A stretch of DNA of 64,000 nt from Apostichopus japonicus (GCF_037975245.1 NC_092578.1:1052001-1116000); one strand, 5' to 3'. Counted from the first letter of the stretch, positions 35,899 to 49,084 are shown. Notes: generated by a model not told the origin, from the letters alone. Program-made: numbers and translations.

Positions 35899-36216
35899 AA
35901 ATTATATTTGACTTTCTGTCCTAACTGGAGTACGGGACTGAACTGGCAATATCCAAGATGGCTGCCAATATACACCTCCGTCCCAGAGAATTCATAGCTT
36001 AGACGTTGACCTGTTAATAGAAACTTTTTTTGGTGGGTAGATTGATAATGAGGGCAAAAATTATATTTGACTCTCTGTCCTAACTGGAGTACGTGACTGA
36101 ACTGGCAATATCCAAGATGGCTGCCAATATACACCTCCGTACCAGAGAATTCAAAGCCTAGACTCTGACCTGCTAAAAGAAACTTTTTTTGGTGGGTAGA
36201 TTGATAATGAGGGCAG
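35899..36216 (+). repeat. 159-bp tandem duplication
   Basis: ATTATATTTGACT...GATTGATAATGAGGGC occurs at 35899-36057 and again at 36058-36216 with few differences. Each unit contains CCAAGATGGCTGCC. The minus-strand open frame spanning both is a consequence of the repeat. Confidence 0.88.
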
Positions 36217-36345
36217 TAGACCAGAATGAATGGGGGCTGTGAGCTCAATTTTACTGATATCCAATAATTTTAGTTATCCAGCTAAATTTAGATTTTAGCT
36301 TGAAAGTGTGAAAGTTCTGAGAAGACAGGTAAGCTTAATGGAAGA
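36212..36345. mobile_element. Degenerate DIRS terminal repeat (solo)
   Basis: GGGCAGTAGACC, CAGCTAAATTTAGATTTTAG and TTCTGAGAAGACAGGTAAGC follow the terminal-repeat order of the DIRS element. Confidence 0.55.
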
Positions 36346-37439
36346 GGTTGACAGTGGGTTGTGATATCATTTCACTGTGAGCAGAATCAAATGGTGAGTT
36401 CCAACAGCTACTTAAATGTAATCCACACAGCTAAAAGAAAATATGGATTCAGAAATTATGTTTCAAGGCTTGAATTAAAACTGTGTCTTGGAACATAAAA
36501 AGATATTATTGGAGAAAGGATTTTCAAAAATTCCTATATATTTGAAGTTTCTTTGAAGGATAAGGAGTTTGTTTGCAGCAGCTTGACAAATGAAGCTTTA
36601 CATGCACACCAACTTGGCATCACTTGGTAGATACACTGTGTCAGTTGAAATAGGGAAATTGTAACAACAAACTATCAACTTTCATACTTTAATAGCTTAC
36701 TATAAGATAAACGAATCAAAACCTCACAAAGAACAGTGCTTGGTCAACCATTGGATGGAGTTGCATTGACAGGCTATGTATCAGGTCAAGGAGAATCAAC
36801 ACATACAACTTATAAAAGCAACTTAAGAAACTGGTAGAAGTCGATATAAAATGACGCTTAGTGTAATAAATTAATGTATGTCAATTTAAACTGGTATGAG
36901 TCTATTAAAATTGACTCCCCTGTGACCTTATCCCCTGATCCACTGTGACCTGGTAGAGATGTCCTACCAACATTCAACCAAACCAACACAAATTGCATGA
37001 TCTGTAAGAATCCTGATCACTTTCAAATTTAACAGAAAGTAGACTTTTCTCTTGAACGTTAACTTCCTAACCTTAAAAATCCATCACAATCTGATGAGAA
37101 TTCATTACAGCAGAGAGTAAAATGTTGACGCAACCTTGCGGGAAACCGGAGGTTAAACTGTTTAGATTAATTTCAATTCGAAGATAAAACTAGCGGGGGA
37201 AGAAGACCAAAGCTAGACCAAAGTGTTTTGACTGCTTGTATATCAGGCCAAAGCTCTTTAATCAGATATCATTCGGTTTGGAGGCCAAACAATTTATGCC
37301 ATGCTCTGAAGACTGAGCTAACTTGTCAAACACCATCGTACAATATACTGTATGTTCACCATGCACTGTAGGTGTGTATTGAGGCTACAGTAGTAAAATA
37401 CAAAAACTATTGTCTGACAGTTATTGCAGAATTTATGGT

Positions 37440-37590
37440 TCCAAAACACCCAATTATCCACACACTCGGTATGGATATATCCATAGGATATGCTCTCGTG
37501 TGTGAAGGATATATGCATATATAGGAAGTGTGTTCTTTTGTTCATGGAAATGCCCTTTCTATAGGATATATCCTTACAACTGAGCATAGC
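37440..37590 (+). repeat. Dispersed repeat, copy 1 (pair with 55968-56100)
   Basis: Shared landmarks are CATAGGATATGCTC versus CATAGGATGTTC, GTGAAGGATATAT, GTTCATGGAAATGC and GGATATATCCTTA versus GGATATACCCTTA. The element type is unknown. Confidence 0.65.
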
Positions 37591-39354
37591 TGTGATAATA
37601 ATATGGTGTCCAAAAAAGGTCTGTTGCAAATGCATCACTTGTCTAAGAATGTCTGTTATCCCTAATTACCTCAACAATTTACTTCCTCCCATCAAGGAGA
37701 AATGGAACTAATGTCTGATTGGATATTAAACAAGATTCCTTCCTACCATAAATGAGGATTGACCATGCTACCAAACACGACATATATTTTACTTTCCATA
37801 CCTTATCTTGTGTGGTTGCGATCAATTTCAAAATAGCGCCATCTAAAGCCTTCCTTTTTGACCACCAAGAAGAAACAAAATTCATGTATTTATTATAGGA
37901 ATACCATATGTTAAATAGGTTTGTTAAAACTGTTCCCATACATATAAACAGCATCTTTAAGGTGGACATGTATGCCTCTGCTTCTCAATTATTTTTCCTT
38001 GACAGCCTATGTAGTGATTTTCCTAGTACTAGGCTAGTCTACATCTATAAATTTATAAGGCCTAAGTTCAACCGATTGTGACTGCTTGCTGATTTGATAA
38101 AACTGGATTGCACAGAGACTGAAAGTTTGTTCACAACAGCACACAAACATTTATCAAAAATTAGGAAACAAGCCAATGCATCTTTATCATGGGAGAATTT
38201 TATTATCAGATTCCAGCATCAGATGCCAGCAAAATTTTCCAAATTCCCAAATTTTTCCCCCCAAGAAATCAGTATGAATATGAAAAGTGTGTCTTGGTGA
38301 TGAACTTTTAAAACAGATGAGAAACATGAAATCTTTGATAATCAGCTTTTGGTGATAAAAATACATTATGGAGGAGGATGTCTTAGCTTGATCAAGTAAG
38401 ATCTTGTTTTGTGTAACATTTGTTATGTTTGGTAAACTAATGCAAAAGCCTTTATTAATGCTTGAAATTGGCATTAGTGACGGATTATCATTCTCTTTCT
38501 AGCCAAGAGTTTAGATTATCATTACTTAGAGTAATGATGAAAGATGGCAGATTTCATGCAGCTGATTCAATTTTGTTAACACTACTTGATTATTAAACAA
38601 CTTTATAACATTATAACATCCAAATGCACTTGAAGCACTTCTAATAATGTCTTTTGCTTATATTGAGTAGATAAATTGATTTGATTGTTAACTATATTTC
38701 CCAAACTCCAAAATTGTTAAATTTATTGGTAATGATAATCAATTTCAATCCACACAGGTAAATGGAAACTATGCTAGGTCTAACCCCAGGGTATACAGTG
38801 TTATATGGATGTTAGGGTAGGCCTAAATACATTCAAGATGCAGAGGCATATATGCTAACTGTTGGAAATGTTTAACTGAAGTATCAAGCAACCATTGTGA
38901 CGCACTATTACAGCTAAGTAATGATATGATTCCTGCTCATGTGTTTGTGTAACGGAGATGTTGTCATGGAAACAACAGCAGCTGCTGGTAATTCACATAG
39001 GTGATGTCATTCTCTAATATAGCATTGCTTGTAGGATAACATGTATTGCCATGGTTACAGCTCAGGTCAGGTCAGCAGATACAAACATAAAGTATGCACC
39101 ATATAATAATATACATAGCGTGACGCAACCCACGAATAGAAGCAACGTATATCAAATTAAGGATAAAGTTATGAGCTTCTCATGGACATGAAGTATAGGC
39201 CAGTTACTTGTAATCTAACCTGAAGAATCAATTTGTGCAAATGCAGTTGGAACTATAGCTTTGTTCACCTTTCATAATGCAAGGAGCATCTGACCCCCCA
39301 CAAGGTTAACCAGGATTTTAGTGTGGATGCTCCCGTAATCAGGATTATATATAC

Positions 39355-39425
39355 CGCAATCATGATCTCCCTTTCTGGGAGGATCCTGCCCCGCAATCAT
39401 GATCTCCCGTTCGGGGAGGATCCAG
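39355..39425 (+). repeat. 38-bp direct duplication
   Basis: CGCAATCATGATCTCCC, then TTC-GGGAGGATCC, occurs twice in tandem. Confidence 0.75.
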
Positions 39426-40136
39426 ACCTTCCAAGGACCATCAAGATTGTAGTTTGGACACTCAGGGATCAAGCGACCCGAGAAACCTGTCATTTCTGCA
39501 TAAACTATCACAGAAGTAACATATGAACATACAGAATGAAGCCCTCAAAGTGAACTGTAAACAACCATCGTGACCTTTATGTGAATGAATAACATCCTTT
39601 CGTTCATCGTTGATTAATTACTTGTTTGCTTCCTTGTTATCTTTGATTTGGTGAAAACCTTTCTGTGAGTCTCTTAGTTTGAGCGAAAGCAATCCTATTT
39701 TGAGAAATATCCTACCCAAGTTCGCTACTTGGGTGAGTTTCCTACAACTGCTCGTTCAAGGTGACCAAACGAATACAATTCAAGCAGTAGAGGATGTGAA
39801 AACATGCAAAAAATTAAATTTCAGAGCTCCCAGTGGACTGACGAAAGATGACGTTCAAAATATGGAACATAAAAGCTGCATTTTGTGCCGATATTACGAG
39901 TAGTAAACAATTTGTTTTTGTCTGTCCTCAAACCTGCTGCTTTTATGGAAGATCCCGAACTTATTGCTACATGATAGGAATCAATGGTATCCCTTTGGTC
40001 AGCAGAGACAAATATAACCTCTCTGAAAAGTCATCTCCTAATTCAAATTGTTTGTAACTTTTTCTATAAATTTTCTGTCCTTTTCTAGTTTCATATGTGA
40101 AAACTAATCAAAAGTGACATTTGACAAAAAACTCAC

Positions 40137-40263
40137 TTGTCCTTGAGAGCGATATATGCATAGCCAGTCGCTGGAGGGGTTGTTTTCGGTTTGGACGTTG
40201 TAGCTGCAGTAGTGATAGGTTTCTCAGTATTTGCGGAGTCTCCCTTCGGCAATTCAACAGTCA
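40137..40263 (-). CDS. ptprn: PTPRN-like exon: Thr/Pro linker and start of the SEA-like module
   Basis: This 127-bp exon has acceptor TGACTTTACAG and donor GACAA|GTGAGT. It completes a Leu codon with the upstream exon and then reads TVELPKGDSANTEKPITTAA, a Thr/Pro/Lys-rich linker and GYAYIALKD, ending two bases into a Lys codon. The GYAYIALK segment just before the helix matches the EYGYIVTDQK segment at the start of the conserved mature ectodomain in human IA-2. The Thr/Pro linker fits the variable luminal segment upstream and may be O-glycosylated. Confidence 0.83.
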
Positions 40264-40547
40264 CTGTAAAGTCAAACAAAACAAGAATGAGTTAGATGCA
40301 TCCATAAAAGGAAAAAATAGTCTGATTTCTTGTCGACAATTTTATACTAAATGTTATACTTAAAAAACACCTTTTAAATTGTCACAAGAAGTCTGAGTTT
40401 GCTTGAATAGCACCAACAGGGGTAAAGGAGTACTAAGAATAAATCGCATGGAAATAGTTAAAGGGATAGCCAACTGACTGAAGTTGATTGCTTCATAACA
40501 TTTTCTGCATCTTTAGTTCACAATCCTCATAGCCTTGTGTATAGCAA

Positions 40548-40662
40548 AGATACTATACATACTATACTATACTATACATAGCCTTATACTATACATAGCC
40601 ATATACTATACATATACTATACATAGCCATAGCTATACTATACATAGCCTTGTGTATGGCAA
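40548..40662 (+). repeat. ACTATACATAGCC-type short tandem repeat
   Basis: Irregular array of TATACTATACATAGCC units. Confidence 0.85.
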
Positions 40663-41340
40663 ATATACTAGGTTTTCAAACTTGGTGGTAGTTTGTGAAA
40701 GTATCTGGCAACAGCAAAGTGTTGCCATGGCAATTCAGCTGAAAACATTTTTGATTTTCTTTCATGATATTTATACTCACATATTCACATATAAGATTTC
40801 TACAAAAATAAGTTTTGATGAAATTCAAATACACAGAACTTTCGCTGCTAGAGAAACATTCCGAATGTATCAGGTTTCAAAGATAAATCAACATAAAGAT
40901 GTTGATTGTACAAGCTACCGTTATGCTTCAATTGATGAACACCAAGAAGAAGCAGAAGCAGAAGAAGAAGAGAAGAAGGAGAAATTCCTGTGACAAGCCA
41001 CAAAGAAGAAGATAAATAGTCTGCCCTGATTTTAGCTTTGACTGAGGATTTTAGCTTTGTTTGACAAATTATTTACAGTGTTTCAAAAGACAGACTAATG
41101 CAGATTTCTTTCATCTTTGCAGATATTCATCGGGTACAGAGGATTATTTATTCTTCGGGAGAGACGGACTATTTATCTTACTTTGCTTGATGTACTTATT
41201 CCCTCGGGTATTATAGTTATCAGGAACATGACGTTAAAACATGAACTGATTCTGCAGGGATGATACTTCTCGAGAACAAAGTGAGTTTTAGTAGTAATAT
41301 TAAAGATCTTTTTACTCTTCTTGTTTAGATTCAGTTTGGA

Positions 41341-42168
41341 AGAATCATTAAGCATACTCACCATTCACAGAGTATCATTAAACATACTCACAATTCACAG
41401 AGTATCATTAAACATACCCACCATGCACAGAGTGTCATTAACCATACTCACAGTTCACAGAGTATCATTAACTATACTCCCAATTCACAGAGTATCATTA
41501 ACCATACGCAAATTTCACAGAGTGCCATTAAACATACTCACAATTCACAGAGTATCATTAAACATACTTACAATTCACAGAGTGTCATTAACCATACTCA
41601 CCATTCACAGAGTGTCATTAACCATACTCACAATTCACAGTGTCTCCATACTCACAATTCACAGTGTCATTAACCATACTCCCAATTCACAGAGTGTCAG
41701 TAACCAAACTCACCATTCACAGAGTGCCATTAAACATACTCACAATTCACAGAGTTTCATTAACCATACTCATAATTCACAGTCTCCTTAAACATACTCA
41801 CAATTCACAGAGTATCATAAACCATACTCACACATCACAGAGTATCATTAACCATACTCACAATTCACAGTATCATTAACCATACACACAATTCACAGAG
41901 TATCATTAAACATACTCACCATTCACAGAGTGTCATTAACAACACTCACAATTCACAGAGTATCATTTAACATACTCACCATTCACAGAGTGTCATTAAT
42001 CATACTCACATTTCACAGTGTCATTAACCATACTCACAATTCACAGAGTATCATTAAACATACTCACCATTCACAGAGTGTCATTAACAACACTCACAAT
42101 TCACAGTGTCATTAACCATACTCACAATTCACAGTCTCCTTAAACATACTCACAAATCACAGAGCACC
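41341..42168 (+). repeat. 30-bp minisatellite, about 27 units
   Basis: Consensus CATTAAACATACTCACAATT plus CACAGAGTAT. The period is 30 bp with some 24-bp short units. Because 30 is a multiple of three, long open frames with a 10-residue period appear, but they shift at each short unit. Confidence 0.95.
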
Positions 42169-42297
42169 TCTCAACCACAACATAGTTTCCCTCTTACATG
42201 ATAACAAGGAGATCTTTTTATATCGGTGACTTTCATGTAGTATTCACCACATCTTGTAGTAATCTATTTAAATGAAAATGTAACAGCTAATTCCACT

Positions 42298-42335
42298 ACC
42301 AGCCAGCCAGCCAGCTATCCAGCCAGTCAGCCAGA
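42298..42335 (+). repeat. CCAG microsatellite, imperfect
   Basis: About nine CCAG/TCAG units. Confidence 0.9.
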
Positions 42336-42904
42336 CATTTCATGATAAGTTCTTAAATAACATGTAAGATAAGGTTTCTCTAACCAGATTAATATTTTCC
42401 AGCTGTTTCTTTATGTATTAAATCAAAGTAGTTGCAAATTTGTCAGCCACTGGAGTATATCGATTTCTACTGACTTAGATAATTACTTTCTGCTTGAGAG
42501 CTTCTCCTCTCAGACTGCCCAAATTTGAAATACTCATCAATTAAATGTTGACCAGAGAACCCACATGTACCCCCACAGCAGAAAGGGGTACGTACATGTC
42601 TGCATGGAGCGTACACGGCAGGTTATAACCTAAATGCACAGGAATCAATTCACATTTCCTGTCACAAGTCACTCTTTTTGAAAAATAATAATCACATGAC
42701 TAATAAATCATTGGTTCTGTGTAACAGGGACACCAATAATGTCATTAAGCTGGATTAATTAAGAAATTACCCCACCCATCATCACATTTCAAACCCTCTA
42801 TAAGTTTTCTGTTGTATTTTGAAGACATTTAATGTTTAGATACTTAGCTTTTTTCAAAAATATTTGTTTCAAAATAATCTACACATACTAAACCTAATCA
42901 CTGT

Positions 42905-43172
42905 GATATCCCCTCATCCTCCTTGTTCCTCTTTCCTCCCCAATGCCTGGTGACACCCCTCTCCATCCATGTTCTTCTCCCCTCCATAATGCTTTGTGAC
43001 ACCCCCTGATCCTCCTTGTTCCTCTTTGCTCCCCAATGCCTGGTCATACCCCTCTCCATCCATGTTTCTCTTCCTCCCCAATGCCTGGTGACACCCCTTC
43101 ATCCTCCTTGTTTCTCTTCCCTCCCCAATGCCCTGTGATACCCCTCTCCATCCACGTTTCTCTTCCCTCATC
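42905..43172 (+). repeat. C-rich minisatellite, unit about 46 bp in 92-bp dimers
   Basis: CCTCCTTGTTCCTCTT recurs at 42918, 43011 and 43103. The alternate half unit has CTCCATCCATG. Each half contains AATGCCTGGTGACACCCC. Confidence 0.85.
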
Positions 43173-43449
43173 CTTCGTCCTTCTGTTACATTATTTTTTT
43201 TATTTACTTTTCTTTAAATGTTTTATTCTGAGATGTAACTCACGAGAAATTCATAGAAATCAAAAAGGTTAGGCAAAACTCATGGAATACCCACAAATTC
43301 GCTCATCCCAGTTTTTTCTTCATTATCTGAACAGACGTCACTCAACTGGCTACTGAATGAGATTGTCATGCAAAATAAAACATAGATACCTCTCAAATAG
43401 TACCAAAAATAATAAATCTGTAAAATAAGCTAAGAAATAAAAGTCATAC

Positions 43450-43545
43450 ATGTCTCGACATCCTCTGCTTTCTTCTCTACTTGTCCTACTTGTCCCGTCA
43501 GAAACAGCTCCTTCTCCTGAAAATCTCCCGACTGCTTTAAAGTTT
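43450..43545 (-). CDS. ptprn: PTPRN-like exon: acidic luminal segment
   Basis: This 96-bp exon has acceptor CTGTATTTTTCAG and donor GACAT|GTATGA. Two leading bases complete a Glu codon if exon 55806-55880 precedes it. It reads TLKQSGDFQEKELFLTGQVG then QVEKKAEDVET, leaving one base that makes Leu with exon 40263. The segment is charged and probably unstructured. The phase fit to the next exon and the clean splice sites carry the call, since this part of the family is poorly conserved. Confidence 0.72.
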
Positions 43546-43550
43546 CTGAA

Positions 43551-43732
43551 AAATACAGATGAAAGAGACAAAAAAATGAATACAGATATAAGAATAAAAG
43601 AAAGAATTAAAAAAAATATAACAAATACAGATAAAAGAGACAAAAATATGAAATACAGATATAAGAATAAAAAACAAAGATTTAAAAAATAAAACAAATA
43701 CAGATAAAAGAGACAAAACATGAAATACCTTC
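43551..43732 (+). repeat. 73-bp A-rich tandem repeat abutting an exon
   Basis: AAATACAGATAAAAGAGACA recurs at 43551 (one variant base), 43624 and 43697. On the minus strand the repeat supplies the T-rich tract in front of the acceptor of exon 43450-43545. Confidence 0.85.
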
Positions 43733-44639
43733 AAAAGTCAAGTGAAAACTAACAGCACTCATATTTTTTTTTTTTTAATCCTTGAATATATATCTAAATT
43801 TTGAACAATCATAAAACACAAAAAGTAAAAACTATGACTGCCTCATTAAACATCACATGAATATTTATTTGAAATTTATACCATTCCATCTTGTACTTGC
43901 CGTTGTGGCAGACTGTGTCAGGAAACAGGGAAATTTAGGAAATGAATTCTACTCGATAGAATAAAGGTCGTTACCAAACTTATAGAAAATGTTGAATTTC
44001 ACTATAAAACAAAATACCTTGACCTTGGAATTGATTTGATTTTCTGCATGAAACTCATCACTACTGAATGTACACTACAGTATTTAACTGTGTCTATTCA
44101 TATGTTTGCTGTCTAATGATGTTTATGATGTCATTTCTACCATGATTAGAGCTTAAAATACATATATATATTTTCTGAGACGGTTTCTCGCTTCATCGAT
44201 GTCAGAAAAGTCTTCTTGATAAAATCCATCATTTTCATATAGCAGTGAAAGCTCAGTTTTGAAATTCAGCAAACTAATTTATACAATTGTTCAAAGTGGT
44301 TTTACCTTGCCTCTAAATATGTGTAATGTGAATTTTATGTACTTTATCAATGATATGTTAGATAGCTATCAGATATATCACATGATTACTTATCACGTCA
44401 TGTAAACTGATAAAATGGAATTATAATATTTGATAGGATAAAATGCTGTTTTTAAAATATTAAGTTATATATATACTGTTATATATATACTGTTTTTAAA
44501 AATGCTGTTTTTAAAATAATATTTGATAGGATAAAATGCTGTTTAGTTTTATGAAGGTTTTATAGATAGCATTACATCACATCAGTTTTATGATGGGAAT
44601 ATCAATCAAGTAACATTTTGGTATTATTATTTTATAATA

Positions 44640-45000
44640 TTACTGATGACACCTTAATATCATATGAAATTATTATTGATGATACACTCATGGTATTACT
44701 GATGGTGCTTAGTAATCTGCGTGCTATATGATTATCAATCACTTAATACTTTGGTATTATTTCATGTTACTGATAATACCTTAATATCATATGAAAGTAT
44801 TCTTGATGATACACTTGAGATATTACTGATGGTGCTTAGTAACATGAGTGCTATATGATAATCAATCAAGTACAGTAATACTTTGGTAAATATTATTTCA
44901 TGCTATTGATGATAGGCTTAATATCATATGAAAGTATTATTTATGATGTCATGAAGTTATTACTGAATGCAATGTGATGATCACTATTATTCAGTACTCA
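44640..45000 (+). repeat. Diverged tandem array, unit about 130 bp
   Basis: GATGATACACT recurs at about 44679 and 44806, with a degraded third near 44941. Each unit has CCTTAATATCATATGAAA and GTGCTTAGTAA. Related pieces lie at 45280-45400. Confidence 0.75.
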
Positions 45001-45092
45001 AGTTTTGTGTAGCAGTTTTAAAGGCCCTGAACTTTCCTTTACAAAATACTACAGTTCCTGTGTAAAAACAACTGCTATACATCTTTACACTT

Positions 45093-45256
45093 GTATAGCA
45101 ATTTGTCTATTCTGTATAGCAATTAGTCTATTTTGTATAGTAATTTGTCTATTTTGTATAGCAATTTGTCTATTTTGTATAGCAATTTGTCTATTTTGTA
45201 TAGCAATTAGTCTATTCTGTATAGCAATTTGTCTAGTTTGCATAGCATTTTGCTAT
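45093..45256 (+). repeat. 21-bp minisatellite, about 7-8 units
   Basis: TAGCAATTTGTCTATTTTGT-type unit. It reads as a seven-residue Cys/Ile repeat in one frame, which is not a gene. Confidence 0.92.
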
Positions 45257-48200
45257 GCCATACTGGATAAATTATTCCCTGAATGGTATTATTACTTTAT
45301 GATGTCATTGATGATATCTTAAATTAAATTAAAGTATTCATATTGATGATCTACTGGAGTTATTACTGATGGTACTGATACTAACAGTATGTGCTTAGCA
45401 ATCATGTAATGCCTTAGTATAGATTATATAATGTTGTTATTAAATATTAATGGTATCTTGATATCCTAGCTCTATGGAGGTACTTAAATGATAATGTATT
45501 GAAGATATTTCTAAAAGTATTATATCATCATTCTCATGAAGTGATTACGAACCACGATATACTTTAATATTACTACTGCAATGCTTTCAAACTTTACTGA
45601 TGATATCATAACAGATATATAATAAAGGTGTTATTGATAAATGAATTGTATCATTAATTAATTGCTCATTAATTTTCATTTGGTAAACAAACCTTAGGAG
45701 CATACATGTATTAATTAGTTTGATCAGTTCCACTTTTATTTTTAGTAATATCTGGAAGGTCTGTTGAAATTGCTGACCGAAGTGTTGACAATATCACCAT
45801 TCAAGCACTCCTTCCACACATAAAATTATTATTTGATCATAATTCAGGCAGGAAATACAATTCATTTGTGTATTAGAACAGCCAAATAACAAACAAATTA
45901 TATCCCCTGACATCTTTTTAACGATTGAGCAAACTTGCTGGGTGGTTTTTCCGAGTCCATTTACTGAGATATTTATGGCGTTCGACATACACACATACCA
46001 AAGCAAACTGATCTTCACATAGTTCCCTTCGGTCGGTGATAATATCACAACCCGGAGACAGTATGGTTGAAATCAATATTGCATCCATTTCTTGTAAGCT
46101 TGTCTTACAAACACAACACTACAGGAGCAAGTGTGTGGTGTTTTTCATCGGCGCCTAATTACCTCTCTCCTGGAAGTACAGTATAAACCCTAAACCCTAC
46201 GGACATATGCACACTAGATCGGTGTTAACTTCATTACAGCATAGTAGTGTTCATATGACATTATACAATAATGTCTTCTCCAAGAAGAAATTAATCCTAT
46301 TCACTGAAGCAAAACAATGTAAAGCAAAATGTTCTTGATTTCATTAAGTATGTTGCATTTTTGATGCAGGAAGTTAATTTGTTTGGGAAGTATTTCGGTA
46401 TAAAATGGTATAAGCATAAGTCTGTGACAATTACTACAAGTACAAGATACAACATCTTTACTATATTAAAATGTCCTCTTCTCATGATTACTAATGAAAA
46501 TTGTTATCAGCTATTCTGTAATTGTCCATTAATTCTACCATGCATCTCAGTATTAGCAAGTTTTCTCAATGTGTGTGTATACTATAAGTATGCTATTCTC
46601 TAATGTACATAAGAATTGTTACAGAAAGGTCTTTGCATGCAGAGAGTGAGATTCAGATTTGAATACATATTATATAAATTTAATTGATGCTCTTAAAGAG
46701 AGACCTATCAACCATTGGGATTTTATTTATTTATTTTTTTTTAAATTTAATCAATAATTGGTTTACATAACATGTCATAAGAATATTCATGATGAGATGC
46801 TTTGTTACTACAAAAGCTATGAAATTTCACAGAATAATAATGCTTATAAATGTAACAACTTCAAATATTTACACTTTAAACTTAACAATCTCAATCATTC
46901 ACACAAACTGAAAGGGGATCAGTTAGAGATACAGACAGGGGTGGGGGTTGGGCTGAGCGGTGGTGGAATATACACGATTATATTTGAGGCAGTTTGTACT
47001 ATTTTCTTTGAATTATACGAGTAGTACAACTGCATGAGACACATGAATGATTGACTATGAGAACCATTACATAGTCAGTACTAGTTCTCCTGGGAGCATC
47101 ACAGTGTTTACAAATCTTTATTCTATAGTAGCCTATAACATGTTACACACCATCTGCAAAAATTGTTTGTTCTTCCAACAATTCCAACCTCAATCCTTTT
47201 CATTCTTTCTTTCCACTTTGTAATTTTATTTTATTTTCCTTGACTGTTTATTCCTATTGATAGGTTACATTATAGCAGCTTGCAAACCAAACACCTATTA
47301 TAGTCATTCGACTTTGTAGCTTTCACGGACATTTTGCAGACCTTGTTTTGAAAAAGAAAGAAAAAAACATTTCAAGGATTCAAATCTATTCTCTTATCTA
47401 ATGAAGACAATCTTTTTTATATAAAAAAAAAAGTTAATTACCTGGCAAAAAAGGAAATAAAACCATTCCACTTGACTGGGCCTTCCATTAGCAATTTTAA
47501 GTAAAACAATTCATGCAGTTTAAAAGCTACAATATAACAGAGAAAAAGTCTGCATCACTCACTCGTAAATGAACTCTGCAGATCGGTGAAATCACTTTCA
47601 AAATATCAAATAAAAAACACCTTCCATTCCTCCCTTGAATTTCAATCTCTTTAGGGAAATTAATGCATGAAAAATGTATGTTTATGGCTACAGAAATGGC
47701 CTTAAATACTGAAGCCGCTGATGATGGTATTATTTGGTATTATTTTTATTATGTTAATGTGGTATGAACTTAAACAGGCCACAGGAACTTATAGGGTACT
47801 GTATATTGGGTCTGATCTATGAATATTCATAGGAATGACTTTTAAGAAAATTTGCTGGCGTTTCCTTTCAAAATGGAGACATTCTTTGAATGTTTTTTGG
47901 GAAAAGTTGAAGATAATTTTCCATTTTTATAACATATAAATTGAATAAGCTGGATAATAGGAAGACTAGTTTGGTAGTTGTTCTAATCAGAAATGGAATC
48001 TTGAACCTTATAAGACAATCCCTAATATTTGTAAGAACAGCCCTACGATACAGTAGTTCTTGTATTTTGAATTCAGTAAAATTGAATTATATGAATGATT
48101 TATAAACAAGGTAAAGAGTTTGAGGCAGAAATTACTGCAAAAATATCAATGTATGATAAATGAATTATATCTTCTCTTCACTAAATTGATTAAACAGAAT

Positions 48201-49084
48201 ATTAAACATTATTAGTCCATAAAATTTGATAAAAATCAATCAGTGAAGAGAGGCTCCATTCTGTTTATTTACATCTGGGATTTGTCTTTGAATCCAATCA
48301 GGATAATTAGGTAAGACTTCAAAAACATAAATCTGCAGAATCTGTTCCATAAAGGATTCCACTACCCAGCCCCCCCCCCTCCCCCTGCAGGATAAAATTG
48401 CATGCTAAATCTACTAATTACAAAACAAAGGGAATAGAATGGAAACTTAGATTCATACAGGCAGTTCACTGGGGTTGCCACATACGGCTCCAAATGATCG
48501 AGAAATGTTCTCTTTTGGGATGGAATATGCAAATAGGATGAAACAGATCTGTAGACGAAACATGCATCAGTAACTCAAGAAGGAATAGGAAACCACACAC
48601 ACTTAGTTGATGCCACTTCCTCCACAGAAATCTGTCTAGAATAGCATACTGTACTGCAAATACCCCAAAACTTATCGCTGTCCGGGTCATCTCAAACTTC
48701 CTGGGTCATCTCCCACTTCCTGTAGAACAGGCCAACTGGTAAGGTATGGAAGGGACAAAATAATTGCTAAGTTGTAAAGTTTCTTTAAAATTAACAGGAA
48801 GTTGTATTTGCTTTAAATATGGTTTGCAACTCAACGTTTAACAGATGAACAATGCAGATCCCAAGATTATTATCAGTGACTGTAAACCACAGAACTCCCA
48901 CCAGGAAGAATCAATTATGACAATAAACTTATAACAGTTAATTCATTTTGAGGGACACAGAATATTTCTATTGAATTAAATTATTAATAACTCCTACAAC
49001 CAAATTTTAGAATTAGCATATAAAATATAAATGAGTAAACAATGAGAGATATCCAACCTTGTATAAAATTCAATAAACTCAGGG

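Larger units (their letters stand above)
33085..40136 (-). other. Intron, about 7.1 kb, of the PTPRN-like gene
   Basis: Holds a three-unit 31-bp motif (35.2 kb), a 159-bp duplication (35.9-36.2 kb), a DIRS-end relic (36.2-36.35 kb) and a dispersed repeat (37.4-37.6 kb). Otherwise AT-rich with nothing recognised, including 33.1-35.1 and 37.7-40.1 kb. Confidence 0.7.
40264..43449 (-). other. Intron, about 3.2 kb, of the PTPRN-like gene
   Basis: Contains ACTATACATAGCC repeats (40.55-40.66 kb), a GAA/GCA-rich stretch (40.95 kb), the 30-bp minisatellite, a CCAG run (42.3 kb) and a 46-bp C-rich array (42.9-43.2 kb). Open frames at 40535-40993 and 41321-41791 are low-complexity readings. Confidence 0.7.

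Noticed and set aside
40535-40993. 152-codon plus-strand frame
   Set aside because: The start is ACTATACATAGCC repeats and the end is a GAA/GCA run. There is no domain or splice support.
41341-42168. CRISPR-like regular repeats
   Set aside because: Units are contiguous without unique spacers, in eukaryotic intronic DNA. This is a minisatellite.
42914-43171. Gly/Glu-rich minus-strand frame
   Set aside because: Translation of the 46-bp C-rich minisatellite.
45005-45322. Cys/Ile-rich membrane-like frame
   Set aside because: Generated by the 21-bp minisatellite, whose period is a multiple of three.
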